NCBI GenBank assembly: GCA_964494505.1
Contig: CAZBRO010000003.1
Location: 124,001-188,000 of the forward strand
Length of the DNA stretch: 64,000 bases
Direction: 5' to 3'
Source: CAIYRG01 sp964494505
GTDB taxonomy: Bacteria > Pseudomonadota > Alphaproteobacteria > Micropepsales > Micropepsaceae
Shown here: piece after piece, positions 1 to 7,662 of the stretch
Position numbering within the stretch: position 1 is the stretch's first letter
How the letters are laid out: every line of letters begins with the position of its first letter
Notes under the pieces: generated by a model
Databases searched by the model: none
Seen by the model: only the letters and a program-made list of their open reading frames with translations
Told to the model about the DNA's origin: nothing
Program-made: the position numbers and the translations under genes

Positions 1-209
1 ATGTTCGTCAGGACGATCCCGACGCGGTGGCGGTACTTCTCGCGATCGATTTCACCCCGGAGGGCGAAACGGGCGGCGTGGTCGAGCTGATACTCTCGGG
101 CGGCGGACGAATCCGGCTTACCGTCGAATGCATCGAAGGGGTACTTCGCGACGTGACCGAGCCGAGGCCTGCGATCTCGCGCCCGGCCCACGATCTCGAG
201 GCCAGCTAA
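1..209 (+). CDS. DUF2948 family protein, C-terminal part (5' end outside window)
   Basis: An open frame enters from the left edge (codons begin at position 3) and stops at 207-209. The visible ~68 residues contain the segment VVELILSGGGRIRLTVECIE and end in a short tail with SRPAHD. This matches what I remember of the C-terminus of DUF2948, a small alphaproteobacterial family of unknown function that usually sits just upstream of hisD, as here. The in-frame GTG at 27 is internal and should not be taken as the start. Function unknown; the family call rests on recall plus synteny. Confidence 0.7.
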   Translation, partial: VRQDDPDAVAVLLAIDFTPEGETGGVVELILSGGGRIRLTVECIEGVLRDVTEPRPAISRPAHDLEAS

Positions 210-286
210 AACTGGCGGCAAGGCCTGCGTCCGTGCTACCGCCCTCATGGTTTGGCGTCATGTTTCGGCATGAGATTTGCTTTTTT

Positions 287-315
287 GCTCACCCTGAGCT
301 CGTCGAAGGGTGAGC
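287..315. repeat. Dispersed palindromic repeat (9-bp stem) between DUF2948 and hisD
   Basis: GCTCACCCT (287-295) and AGGGTGAGC (307-315) are perfect inverted arms around an 11-nt loop, GAGCTCGTCGA. This is the common proteobacterial CACCCTGAG...GAAGGGTG repeat, which gives the telltale peptide HPELVEG when translated, as in the spurious frame 128-313. It lies 49 nt before the hisD start. It could act as an mRNA hairpin or weak terminator after DUF2948; no U-tract follows. Confidence 0.7.
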
Positions 316-363
316 CTGACGACGGGTGAGCTTGCCCGAGAATGAGACCCAAGAGAGTTATTC

Positions 364-1659
364 ATGCCCCGCCGGCTTGACGCGCGCACATCGGATTTCG
401 ACGAAGCATTTGCCTCGTTGATCGAGGGCAAGCGCGAGACCGAGGAAGACGTTTCGCGTGCAGTCAAAGCGATCATCGCCGATGTACGTGCACGCGGCGA
501 TGCGGCTCTGATCGAGCTGTCGGGGCGGTTCGACCGGGTGGAGCTGACGGCGGAGACGTTGCGCGTCTCGGCCGATGAAATCGCCGCGGCCGAGCGTGCC
601 TGCGCGCCCGATGTGAAGGGTGCGCTTCATTTGGCCGCCGAACGCATCGAGGCGTATCACAGACGCCAACTGCCCAAGGATGAAAGCTTCACGGATGCGA
701 CCGGCGCCACGCTCGGCTGGCGTTGGCGGCCTCTGTCGAGCGTCGGGCTGTACGTGCCCGGGGGCACCGCAAGCTATCCGAGTTCGGTCCTGATGAATGC
801 GGTTCCAGCCCGCGTCGCGGGCGTAGGGCGTGTTGTGATGGTCACGCCGGCTTCGGGCGGCGCGATCAATCCCCTGACCCTGGTCGCGGCGAACCTTGCG
901 GGCGTAACCGAGATTTATCGCATCGGCGGGGCGCAGGCGGTGGCCGCGCTCGCCTATGGCACGCAAACGATTGCGCCGGTGGACAAGATCGTGGGTCCGG
1001 GCAACGCCTATGTTGCCGCCGCCAAGCGCGAAGTGTTCGGCCGCGTCGGCATCGACTCCATCGCGGGGCCATCGGAGATTCTGGTGGTGGCCGACGGCGC
1101 CAACGATCCCGCCTGGATCGCGGCCGATCTGCTTTCCCAGGCCGAGCACGACGCATCCTCCCAATCCATCCTCATTACCGACGATGCGGGCTTTGCCGAT
1201 TCCGTTGCGCGCGAGGTCGAGCGCCAGCTTGCGCTGCTCCCGCGCCGCGAGATCGCCGCCGCGTCGTGGAACGATCACGGCGCGATCGTCGTGGTGGCGC
1301 GGTTGGACGATGCGATCGCCCTGGTCGATCGTGTGGCGCCGGAGCATCTGGAGATCGCGACGGACGACCCGCAAGGCTTCTTCGCACGCGTGACCCATGC
1401 GGGGGCAGCCTTCCTCGGCCGCCACACGCCGGAAGCCATCGGCGATTACATCGCCGGGCCCAACCACGTGCTGCCGACTTCGCGCACGGCGCGGTTCTCG
1501 TCCGGCCTGTCGGTGCTCGATTTTCTCAAGCGCACCACCATGCTGGCCTGCGATGCGGAGGCGCTGTCGCAACTCGGGCCGCATGCGCTTGCGCTTGCCG
1601 AAGCCGAGGGGCTCGCAGCCCATGGGCGCTCCATCGCGATACGATTGAACCGGACCTGA
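364..1659 (+). CDS. hisD: Histidinol dehydrogenase
   Basis: Catalyses the last two steps of histidine biosynthesis, the NAD-dependent oxidation of L-histidinol to L-histidine in the cytoplasm. The 431-residue length is normal for the family. Zinc and catalytic residues are recognisable: Q259 and H262 in SQAEHDASSQS, then E327-H328 in VAPEHLEI. The C-terminal YIAGPNHVLPTSRTARF block holds the substrate-binding loop, and GPGNAYV lies in the middle. The ATG at 364 follows GAGACCCAAGAGAG. The stop TGA overlaps the ATG of the next gene by one base, so the two are translationally coupled. The DUF2948-hisD-UPF0262 order is the usual alphaproteobacterial one. No disruption is seen. Confidence 0.97.
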   Translation: MPRRLDARTSDFDEAFASLIEGKRETEEDVSRAVKAIIADVRARGDAALIELSGRFDRVELTAETLRVSADEIAAAERACAPDVKGALHLAAERIEAYHRRQLPKDESFTDATGATLGWRWRPLSSVGLYVPGGTASYPSSVLMNAVPARVAGVGRVVMVTPASGGAINPLTLVAANLAGVTEIYRIGGAQAVAALAYGTQTIAPVDKIVGPGNAYVAAAKREVFGRVGIDSIAGPSEILVVADGANDPAWIAADLLSQAEHDASSQSILITDDAGFADSVAREVERQLALLPRREIAAASWNDHGAIVVVARLDDAIALVDRVAPEHLEIATDDPQGFFARVTHAGAAFLGRHTPEAIGDYIAGPNHVLPTSRTARFSSGLSVLDFLKRTTMLACDAEALSQLGPHALALAEAEGLAAHGRSIAIRLNRT

Positions 1660-2159
1660 TGCAGCCAGCGGAGGGGGCCATAAGCCGCAACGTCAAATCC
1701 CTGTTCCGCATCGTCAGCATCAAGCTCGACGGGGTCGGGCGGCACTCGCCCGAAATCGAGCAGGAGCAGAAGATCGCGGTGCATGATCTTCTGGAAGCCA
1801 ACAGCTTCAGACCCAAGGGATCGCCCGGCGGGCCGTATCATCTGATCCTGGCCAACGCCGAAAGCCGTCTTGTCTTCGACGTGCGGCTTGAGGATTTGAG
1901 CGAGCACGGCCGGGTGCATTTGTCGATGACGCCGTTCCGCCGTGTGCTCAAGGATTACGCGCACGTCTGCCAGAGCTATTATGCATCTCTGCGCGAAGCG
2001 ATCCCCGCACGCATCGAAGCCATCGACATGGGCCGGCGAGGACTGCATGACGAGGGCTCGCATCTGCTGCTGGAACGGCTCAAAGGCAAGATCGAGACCG
2101 ATTTCAAAACCGCGCGACGGCTCTTCACCCTCATTTCGGCACTTTATCTCAAGGCTTGA
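1659..2159 (+). CDS. UPF0262 family protein
   Basis: A 166-residue cytoplasmic protein starting at the ATG that overlaps the hisD stop by one base (TGATG). Recognisable family segments are SIKLDGVGRHSPEIEQEQ near the N-terminus, LVFDVRLED in the middle, and GRRGLHDEGS followed by a helical C-terminus. UPF0262 members are about 160 residues and nearly always follow hisD in alphaproteobacteria; their function is unknown. The open frame extends far upstream inside hisD in another phase, but those residues are Arg/Gly-rich shadow and were excluded. No membrane segment or signal peptide. Confidence 0.9.
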   Translation: MQPAEGAISRNVKSLFRIVSIKLDGVGRHSPEIEQEQKIAVHDLLEANSFRPKGSPGGPYHLILANAESRLVFDVRLEDLSEHGRVHLSMTPFRRVLKDYAHVCQSYYASLREAIPARIEAIDMGRRGLHDEGSHLLLERLKGKIETDFKTARRLFTLISALYLKA

Positions 2160-2233
2160 GGCCGCTGGCACCTTGATTTTCGGTAAGCCAAGTGCATCCT
2201 CCGCGAGCCCTTAACGCCGACCAAAGGACCTAA

Positions 2234-2452
2234 ATGGCCAAGGAAGAACTGCTCGAGTTTCCGGGAACCGTTTCCGAATTGCTCCCCAACGCGACTTTCC
2301 GCGTAAAGCTCGAGAACGGGCACGAGATCATCGCCCACACGGCCGGCAAGATGCGGAAGAACCGCATCCGTGTGCTGGTCGGCGACAAGGTCCTGGTGGA
2401 AATGACGCCCTACGATCTGACCAAGGGCCGCATCACCTACCGCTTCAAATAG
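2234..2452 (+). CDS. infA: Translation initiation factor IF-1
   Basis: A 72-residue S1-like OB-fold protein that binds the ribosomal A site during initiation and assists IF-2 and IF-3. The sequence is canonical: MAKEELLEFPGTV at the start, FRVKLENGHEIIAHTAGKMR in the middle, and YDLTKGRITYRFK at the end. The length exactly matches the family. It is followed after 14 nt by maf, an arrangement common in alphaproteobacteria. The ATG at 2234 lies 7 nt after an AAGGA-like ribosome-binding site. Confidence 0.98.
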   Translation: MAKEELLEFPGTVSELLPNATFRVKLENGHEIIAHTAGKMRKNRIRVLVGDKVLVEMTPYDLTKGRITYRFK

Positions 2453-2466
2453 GCGCTGCCACGTCC

Positions 2467-3150
2467 GTGGCCGAACCCCTGCCGCTGATTCTTGCGAGCG
2501 CGAGCCCAAGACGGGCGGCGCTGCTGAAACAGGCGGGCATCGTGCCGGCGCGCATCGTTGCGCCCGAAGTGGACGAAACGCCGAAAAAGCAGGAGCTGCC
2601 GCGCGCCTATGCGCTGCGTCTGGCGCTGGCCAAAGCCGACGCTGTCGCACGCATGTTTTCCCGGCCCCAAGGGGAGGGTGGGTTTATCGTTCTCGCCGCC
2701 GACACGGTGGTGGCTTGCGGCCGGCGAATACTGCCCAAAGCGGAAGGCCCGGAAGAGGTCGCACGCTGTCTCAAGTTGCTGTCAGGACGCCGCCATCAGG
2801 TGTTCACCGCAGTTGCCGCCGCCGGTCCTGTTGATCCTCCCCCGTTTACGGGGGAGGTGCTCGCACAGCGAGCGGAGGGGGCGACCGCATCCACGGAAAC
2901 AAAACCGCCTTTCAAAATCCGCACGCGCATCGTGATGACGCGGGTTGCGTTCAAGGTTTTGACCACGCGCGAAATCGCCGATTACGCCGCAAGCGGAGAA
3001 GGCGAGGGGAAGGCCGGCGGCTATGCCATACAGGGCCGTGCCGAAGCGTTTGTCCGCTTCATCAACGGCTCATATAGCAACGTCGTCGGCCTGCCGCTGT
3101 ATGAGACAGTGGCGATGCTGGAAAATTGGCGAATAGCGAATAGCGAATAG
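2467..3150 (+). CDS. maf: Maf family nucleotide pyrophosphatase with an in-frame repeat insertion
   Basis: Maf proteins hydrolyse non-canonical or modified NTPs to NMPs (house-cleaning). Family motifs are present: LILASASPRRAALL at the start, VDE, the VLAADTVV active-site block, and the C-terminal GGYAIQG plus GSYSNVVGLPL. The start is GTG at 2467. Two oddities stand out. First, residues ~121-150 are encoded by a palindromic dispersed repeat (2836-2881) that replaces the short loop before TRVAFKVL. Second, the last residues (RIANSE) and the stop codon come from a 7-bp tandem repeat. At 227 residues it is longer than the usual ~190-200. The insertion lies in a surface-loop position of the fold as I know it, so activity may be retained. 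That is an inference. Confidence 0.92.
   Translation: MAEPLPLILASASPRRAALLKQAGIVPARIVAPEVDETPKKQELPRAYALRLALAKADAVARMFSRPQGEGGFIVLAADTVVACGRRILPKAEGPEEVARCLKLLSGRRHQVFTAVAAAGPVDPPPFTGEVLAQRAEGATASTETKPPFKIRTRIVMTRVAFKVLTTREIADYAASGEGEGKAGGYAIQGRAEAFVRFINGSYSNVVGLPLYETVAMLENWRIANSE
2836..2881. repeat. Palindromic dispersed repeat inserted inside maf
   Basis: Two adjacent perfect hairpins: CCTCCCCCG (2836-2844) with CGGGGGAGG (2849-2857) around a TTTA loop, then GCTCGC (2859-2864) with GCGAGC (2868-2873) around ACA, followed by GGAGGGGG. This double-hairpin element is a familiar intergenic repeat in alphaproteobacterial genomes. Here it sits in an open reading frame and encodes the peptide PPPFTGEVLAQRAEGA without a frameshift. 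Confidence 0.8.
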
Positions 3151-3170
3151 CGAATAGCGAATAGCGAATG
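3129..3170. repeat. 7-bp tandem repeat (GCGAATA, six units)
   Basis: Five perfect copies of GCGAATA and a sixth ending in G run from 3129 to 3170. Because the unit is 7 bp, the phase shifts with each copy. The third and fourth units supply the maf stop codon TAG (3148-3150), so a change in copy number would alter the maf C-terminus. Confidence 0.9.
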
Positions 3171-3188
3171 GAACCTCACTTCGCTATT
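3160..3188. terminator. Candidate bidirectional hairpin between maf and the convergent propeller gene
   Basis: AATAGCGAA (3160-3168) and TTCGCTATT (3180-3188) form a perfect 9-bp stem around an 11-nt loop. It lies between the maf stop (3150) and the convergent stop at 3197. The stem is AT-rich and lacks a clear U-tract, so termination is plausible but not certain. Confidence 0.4.
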
Positions 3189-3196
3189 GGCTTGTT

Positions 3197-4291
3197 CTAT
3201 TTCGCAGGTGCCATGTTCGGCGTGAATTTCTGCACCCGCATGCCAGTGTCGACTTCGCCGGTGTAGATGTTGCCCTTCGAGTCCGAGACGATCTGGTGGA
3301 TGTTGTGGAATTGGCCCACCTGCTTGCCGTAATGGCCGAAGGCGCCGACTTCCTTGCCGTCAGAACGGCGAACGATCACCGCTTCCCCGTCTGCGCCGTC
3401 GGCGATGACGAGATAAGTCTGGTTTCTGTCGGGCCAGAAGGCGAGGTCATAGGAAGAGCCTGTGCCATGCGTTTCGGGCCGGATCGCAAATTCTTTCACG
3501 AAGGTGCCGTTCTTCTGGAACACCTGAATGCGATCGTTGGTGCGGTCGCAGACATAGACGAGCCCGTCATTGGCGATCCGCACGCAGTGGACAGGATTGG
3601 CGAATTGCGGTGAGGCCGGATTGTAATTGGGCAGCTTCATATCGGTCGGCGGCTTGCCATAAGCGCCCCACATGCGCTTGAAGCCGAGCGTGTCGGCATC
3701 AAGAACGATGACGCGGTGATTGAAATAGCCGTCCGAGAAGAAGAGTTCGTTTGCCTGCGTATCCAGCGCAATGCTTGCCACACCACCGAACGCGGTGGTG
3801 TCCTGGCTTCCGGCGGTCGGCCCCTGGTGGCCGAACTTCGCGAGGAACTTTCCGTCGCGGGTGAATTTCAGAAGCGTGCCGTCCTTGTTTCCGCTTCCGG
3901 TGAGCCAGACATTGTTCTTGGCATCGATAAAGATGCCGTGCTCGGTGTCCGGCCAATCGGGGTTGTAGCCCGGGCCGCCCCACGATGACACGACATTACC
4001 GTCCGCGTCGAATTCGATCACCGAGGGAGCCGCCTGGCAGCACTTGGCGTTCTTTGTCTTCGCAAGATCGACATCCCGGAGCGACCGCGGCCGCTGAAAT
4101 ACCCAGATGTGGTCCTGCGCATCGACATTCATGCCGCCGATCTGGCCGATGATCCAATTGTTGGGGAGTTGTTTGGGCCAGAACGGATCGACTTTGAACT
4201 CGGGCCCTTCGGCGGCGGCCGGCAAAGCGGTACCGGCAAATCCTATGCAAGTTACCGTCGCGATCAGAAGTGTCCTCAGACGATTGCTCAT
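3197..4291 (-). CDS. Secreted NHL-repeat beta-propeller protein (copy 1)
   Basis: A 364-residue protein with a clear Sec signal peptide (MSNRLRTLLIATVTC, cleavage near AAAEGPEF). NHL-type blades follow: GQIGGMNVDAQDHIWVFQRP, GIFIDAKNNVWLTGSG, GLVYVCDRTNDRIQVFQKNG and GNIYTGEVDTGMRVQKF. This is the large family of bacterial secreted NHL proteins sometimes labelled peptidyl-alpha-hydroxyglycine lyase-like; I see no basis to claim lyase activity. A vicinal Cys pair (KCCQAAP) early in the protein is shared with its neighbour. It is the downstream partner of a tandem pair, with 53 nt between the genes, so probably co-transcribed. The substrate is unknown. Confidence 0.85.
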   Translation of the reverse strand: MSNRLRTLLIATVTCIGFAGTALPAAAEGPEFKVDPFWPKQLPNNWIIGQIGGMNVDAQDHIWVFQRPRSLRDVDLAKTKNAKCCQAAPSVIEFDADGNVVSSWGGPGYNPDWPDTEHGIFIDAKNNVWLTGSGNKDGTLLKFTRDGKFLAKFGHQGPTAGSQDTTAFGGVASIALDTQANELFFSDGYFNHRVIVLDADTLGFKRMWGAYGKPPTDMKLPNYNPASPQFANPVHCVRIANDGLVYVCDRTNDRIQVFQKNGTFVKEFAIRPETHGTGSSYDLAFWPDRNQTYLVIADGADGEAVIVRRSDGKEVGAFGHYGKQVGQFHNIHQIVSDSKGNIYTGEVDTGMRVQKFTPNMAPAK

Positions 4292-4344
4292 TGATTCCTC
4301 CCCGGGGAATTTGGTCCTATCCGTTATTCGCTGCTGGCCGTTGC

Positions 4345-5448
4345 TTACGGCGCCCTATTGGGCGTGAATTTCTGTATGCGCTTACCGGTGTCGACTTCAC
4401 CAGTGTAGAGATTGCCGTTCGAATCGATCGCCATCACATGGACCCAATGGAACTGGCCCGCCTGACGGCCGCCGGTCCCGAAGGTGCTTACAACCTGGCC
4501 ATCCGCGCGGCGAATGACGCGGATGAAGTTGTTCGTGCCATCGGCGACCACCAGATAGGTGTTGTCCTTGTCGGGCCATAGCGCGATGTCCCAGGTCGAG
4601 CCCGATTGCTTGGTTTCCTTGTCGTAGACGAACTCCTTCACGAACGTGCCGTTCTTCTGGAACACCTGGATGCGGTTGTTGGAGCGGTCGCAGACATAGA
4701 CAAGTCCATCGCTCGCGATCTTCACGCAATGCACCGGATTGGCGAATTGCTGCGAGGCCGGATTGTACATCGGTAAATTCTCGTCCGAGGGCGGCTTGCC
4801 GTAGGCTCCCCACATCCGCTTGAACGCGAATGTGTCGGCGTCGATCACCATCACGCGGTGATTACCGTAGCCGTCGGCGAGATAGAGCTCGTTGGCCGGC
4901 GCGTCGTAAAAGATGTCCGCCACCCGGCCGACGCTGCTGGTGTCCTTGCTGCCGAAGGGCATGGCGGACTTGCCGAGCTGCTTGACGAATTTGCCGTCGG
5001 TCGTGAATTTCAGCAGCATCTGGTCCTTGGCGCCGTTGCCGGCGAAATAGATGTTCCCTTTGCCGTCCAAGCGGAGCGCATGTTCCTGGTCGGGCCAGTC
5101 GTAGCCTTCGCCCGGGCCGCCCCATGCTTTCATCACATTTCCAACCGAGTCGAACTCCATGATCGAAGGCGCCGGCGCGCAGCACTTCGATTGCGGCGGG
5201 TTCTGGGCCGCGCCGGCTTCATCCTTGGTCAGCGAGCGCGGCCGTTGATTCACCCAGACGTGATCCTGCGCGTCCACGGTGATCCCGCCGATCTGGCCGA
5301 TGATCCAGTTGTTGGGGAGTGTCTTTGGCCAGAACGGATCGACCTTGAACTGCGGCCCTTCGGCCGCTCCCGGTTGCGCCGAAAGCGCAAGACCGAGCCC
5401 AGCCACGATCGCCAACCCCAGATATCGCATGCGCTGCGGGAGGGACAT
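4345..5448 (-). CDS. Secreted NHL-repeat beta-propeller protein (copy 2)
   Basis: A 367-residue paralogue of the neighbouring propeller. The signal peptide has hydrophobic core YLGLAIVAGLGLALS and likely cleavage after QPGAAEG. It shares long stretches with the other copy, such as KVDPFWPK, LPNNWIIGQIGG, CDRSNNRIQVFQKNGTFVKEF and GEVDTGKRIQKFTPN, which points to tandem duplication and divergence. The Cys pair is kept (KCCAPAPSIMEFD). It is the first gene of the minus-strand pair and diverges from the RNase G gene across a 179-bp region. Extracytoplasmic location is expected; the role is unknown. Confidence 0.85.
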   Translation of the reverse strand: MSLPQRMRYLGLAIVAGLGLALSAQPGAAEGPQFKVDPFWPKTLPNNWIIGQIGGITVDAQDHVWVNQRPRSLTKDEAGAAQNPPQSKCCAPAPSIMEFDSVGNVMKAWGGPGEGYDWPDQEHALRLDGKGNIYFAGNGAKDQMLLKFTTDGKFVKQLGKSAMPFGSKDTSSVGRVADIFYDAPANELYLADGYGNHRVMVIDADTFAFKRMWGAYGKPPSDENLPMYNPASQQFANPVHCVKIASDGLVYVCDRSNNRIQVFQKNGTFVKEFVYDKETKQSGSTWDIALWPDKDNTYLVVADGTNNFIRVIRRADGQVVSTFGTGGRQAGQFHWVHVMAIDSNGNLYTGEVDTGKRIQKFTPNRAP

Positions 5449-5627
5449 CGATTTCCTCGTTTCTTCTCGGGCCGGTAACGCCCGTACTGTCAGCCCGGAT
5501 TCATGTGGGCCGCATCTTTAGGGCGATACTAGCCGCTCGCGCGGTGTAGTTTCAAACAAACTCGGAGGCATACAAGGACGCGAGCAATTCTTCTTTTCGC
5601 CTGCTAGATTGGCCAAAAGGAGTCTCC

Positions 5628-7175
5628 ATGCCGAAAGACGTGTTGATAAACGCCGGAGCGGGCGAGGTACGGGTCGCGGTGATCGAGGACGGGGTGCTCG
5701 ATCAGCTTTGGCTTGAACGCACCATCGGCTTCGAGGAAGTACCCGGACGAAAGCGCGACCGTGCCGCCAACGGCGCCTCCCGCAGCATCGTCGGCGATAT
5801 CATCCTGGGCCGTGTGCAGCGTGTGCTTCCGGCAATGCAGGCGGCCTTCGTCAATGTCGGTCTCGATCGCGCGGGCTTCCTGGCCGCCCGCGAGGCGAGA
5901 CCCCGCACTGCCATCTTCCGCGACGATCCGTACACGGAAGAGGATCGGCAACTCAGGATTTCGGATTTTGTGCGCGAGGGCGAGGAAATCCTGGTCCAGG
6001 TCGTGAAGGACCCGATCGCCGAAAAGGGGGCCCGGCTTTCGGCCAATATCACCATCCCTGGCCGTCTTCTTATCCTGGTGGCGAACTCGCCTGGCGTGGC
6101 GCTATCGCGTCGTATCGAGGATGAGGGGGAACGTGCACGGCTGACCGCCATCATATCGTCCTTCGCGACCGATTCCTCGGGCGAGTTGATCCCAGAGGCT
6201 GGGTATATCCTTCGCACAGCGGCGATCGGCGCGGGCGCTGCCGAATTGAAGGAAGACGCGGCGAGACTTTGCGCGGCATGGCGCGATATTGCGCAGCGCC
6301 GCCGGGGAGTATCGATCCCCGGCACGCTTTATATGGATCTTGGTCCCATCGAACGGGCACTCCGGGACGAGGTGGATGGCGCCGTCGCACGCGTGCTGAT
6401 CGATGATCGCGGCGCCGTCGGGGCGGCCAGAAGCTACGCAACGCTGGCCATGCCGGAGATGGCCGACAAAATCCAATTCTATGATGGCCGGCTCCCTCTG
6501 TACGAAGCCTTTGGCATCGAGGATGAGATTGCCACGCTGTCCCAACCGCGCGTGCCTCTGCCGTCCGGTGGCTGGATCACGGTCGAAGCGACCGAAGCCC
6601 TGACCGCCATCGATGTGAACTCCGGGAGCTATGTTGCCTCCGGCGGGCTCGAAGAAACGAGCCTCAAGGTCAATCTGGAGGCCGCCGAGGCGATTGGGCG
6701 GCAGTTGCGGTTGCGCGGCATCGGCGGTCTGATCGTGATCGACTTTATCCATCTGGCGGAGGCGGCCAACATCCAGCGCGTGCTCGATGCGCTCGGCGCG
6801 GCGAGCGCCAAGGGTCGTGTGCCGAGCCAGATTCTGGGGATGTCGGAATTCGGCCTCGTCGAGATGACGCGCAAACGCGTGCGCGATCCCTTGGCCAAGC
6901 GCCTCACCGAGAACTGCCGCCGCTGTGACGGACATGGCCGGCGCAAGACCGTTGAAACGGTCGCGGTCGAGATGATGCGACGGATGGAACGGACCGCCTC
7001 TGCAGCGCCTGGAAAGGAAATCGTGCTTCGAGCCGCTCCCGTGATGGTGCGTTGGCTGGACGCCCATGCGGACGAAATCAAGACCGCCCTTGCCCGCCGC
7101 GGCATTATGCGATTTCGCATCGAAACGCACGCCGATCAGCGGCGCGAAAGCTTCGAGGTGGAGACCGCCGCATGA
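5628..7175 (+). CDS. rng: Ribonuclease E/G family endoribonuclease (RNase G-like)
   Basis: Endonuclease of rRNA and mRNA processing. At 515 residues it has the RNase G size and lacks the long C-terminal scaffold of RNase E. An S1 domain lies at about residues 38-130 (VGDIILGRVQRVLPAMQAAF). The catalytic magnesium aspartates are D329 (AIDVNSG) and D372 (IVIDFIHL). The zinc-link is CRRC at 430-433. It starts at the ATG at 5628 after AAAAGGAG. Its stop lies 19 nt before yacG, which is usual. In relatives it normally follows maf directly; here the propeller genes intervene. Confidence 0.93.
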   Translation: MPKDVLINAGAGEVRVAVIEDGVLDQLWLERTIGFEEVPGRKRDRAANGASRSIVGDIILGRVQRVLPAMQAAFVNVGLDRAGFLAAREARPRTAIFRDDPYTEEDRQLRISDFVREGEEILVQVVKDPIAEKGARLSANITIPGRLLILVANSPGVALSRRIEDEGERARLTAIISSFATDSSGELIPEAGYILRTAAIGAGAAELKEDAARLCAAWRDIAQRRRGVSIPGTLYMDLGPIERALRDEVDGAVARVLIDDRGAVGAARSYATLAMPEMADKIQFYDGRLPLYEAFGIEDEIATLSQPRVPLPSGGWITVEATEALTAIDVNSGSYVASGGLEETSLKVNLEAAEAIGRQLRLRGIGGLIVIDFIHLAEAANIQRVLDALGAASAKGRVPSQILGMSEFGLVEMTRKRVRDPLAKRLTENCRRCDGHGRRKTVETVAVEMMRRMERTASAAPGKEIVLRAAPVMVRWLDAHADEIKTALARRGIMRFRIETHADQRRESFEVETAA

Positions 7176-7194
7176 GCCGAAGGGTCGCCAAGTC

Positions 7195-7431
7195 ATGACG
7201 GCTTCGCGCCTCTGTCCCATCTGCCATCGCCCTCTTGCGAGCGGCGAGGAGCGCGCGCGATTCCGGCCGTTCTGCTCCAAGCGCTGTGCTGATATCGACC
7301 TCGGCCGCTGGCTGAAGGGCAGTTACGCGGTTCCGGCGGCTCCGTTGGACGACGAAAGCGAAACCGGGGCCGAAGGCGAAGACGCTGAAGGGCCGCCGGA
7401 CGCCGTCTCCACCAAACCCTTGCGGCACTGA
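7195..7431 (+). CDS. yacG: DNA gyrase inhibitor YacG (small zinc-ribbon protein)
   Basis: A 78-residue zinc-finger protein of the YacG family, which in E. coli binds GyrB and inhibits gyrase. Four cysteines in the family pattern are visible: LCPICHRPL, then PFCSKRCADIDLGRW. An acidic C-terminal tail follows (DDESETGAEGEDAEG). The ATG at 7195 was chosen because the in-frame region upstream overlaps the end of the RNase gene and has no zinc-ribbon homology. The usual rng-yacG-tRNA order is kept. Confidence 0.9.
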   Translation: MTASRLCPICHRPLASGEERARFRPFCSKRCADIDLGRWLKGSYAVPAAPLDDESETGAEGEDAEGPPDAVSTKPLRH

Positions 7432-7547
7432 GGCTGCCTGATGGTCGGTCATGCGTCCCCGGGGCGGGGATGACAGCCAGAAAGGCTTGGCTGGACAGGG
7501 AAGCGGTCGTCTTCTACAAGACCGGTCCCACGCTGTTGGGGCTTGGC

Positions 7548-7623
<76 letters not shown>

Positions 7624-7662
7624 TTTGATTTCAATGGGTTATATGACTGCCCCAGAGCAGCA

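Noticed and set aside
128..313. 61-codon frame ending in HPELVEG
   Set aside because: It overlaps the DUF2948 tail out of frame and ends in the dispersed palindromic repeat, a common source of false genes.
358..1623. 421-codon open frame antisense to hisD
   Set aside because: Arg/Gly/His-rich composition typical of the antisense frame of a GC-rich gene; hisD on the other strand is unambiguous.
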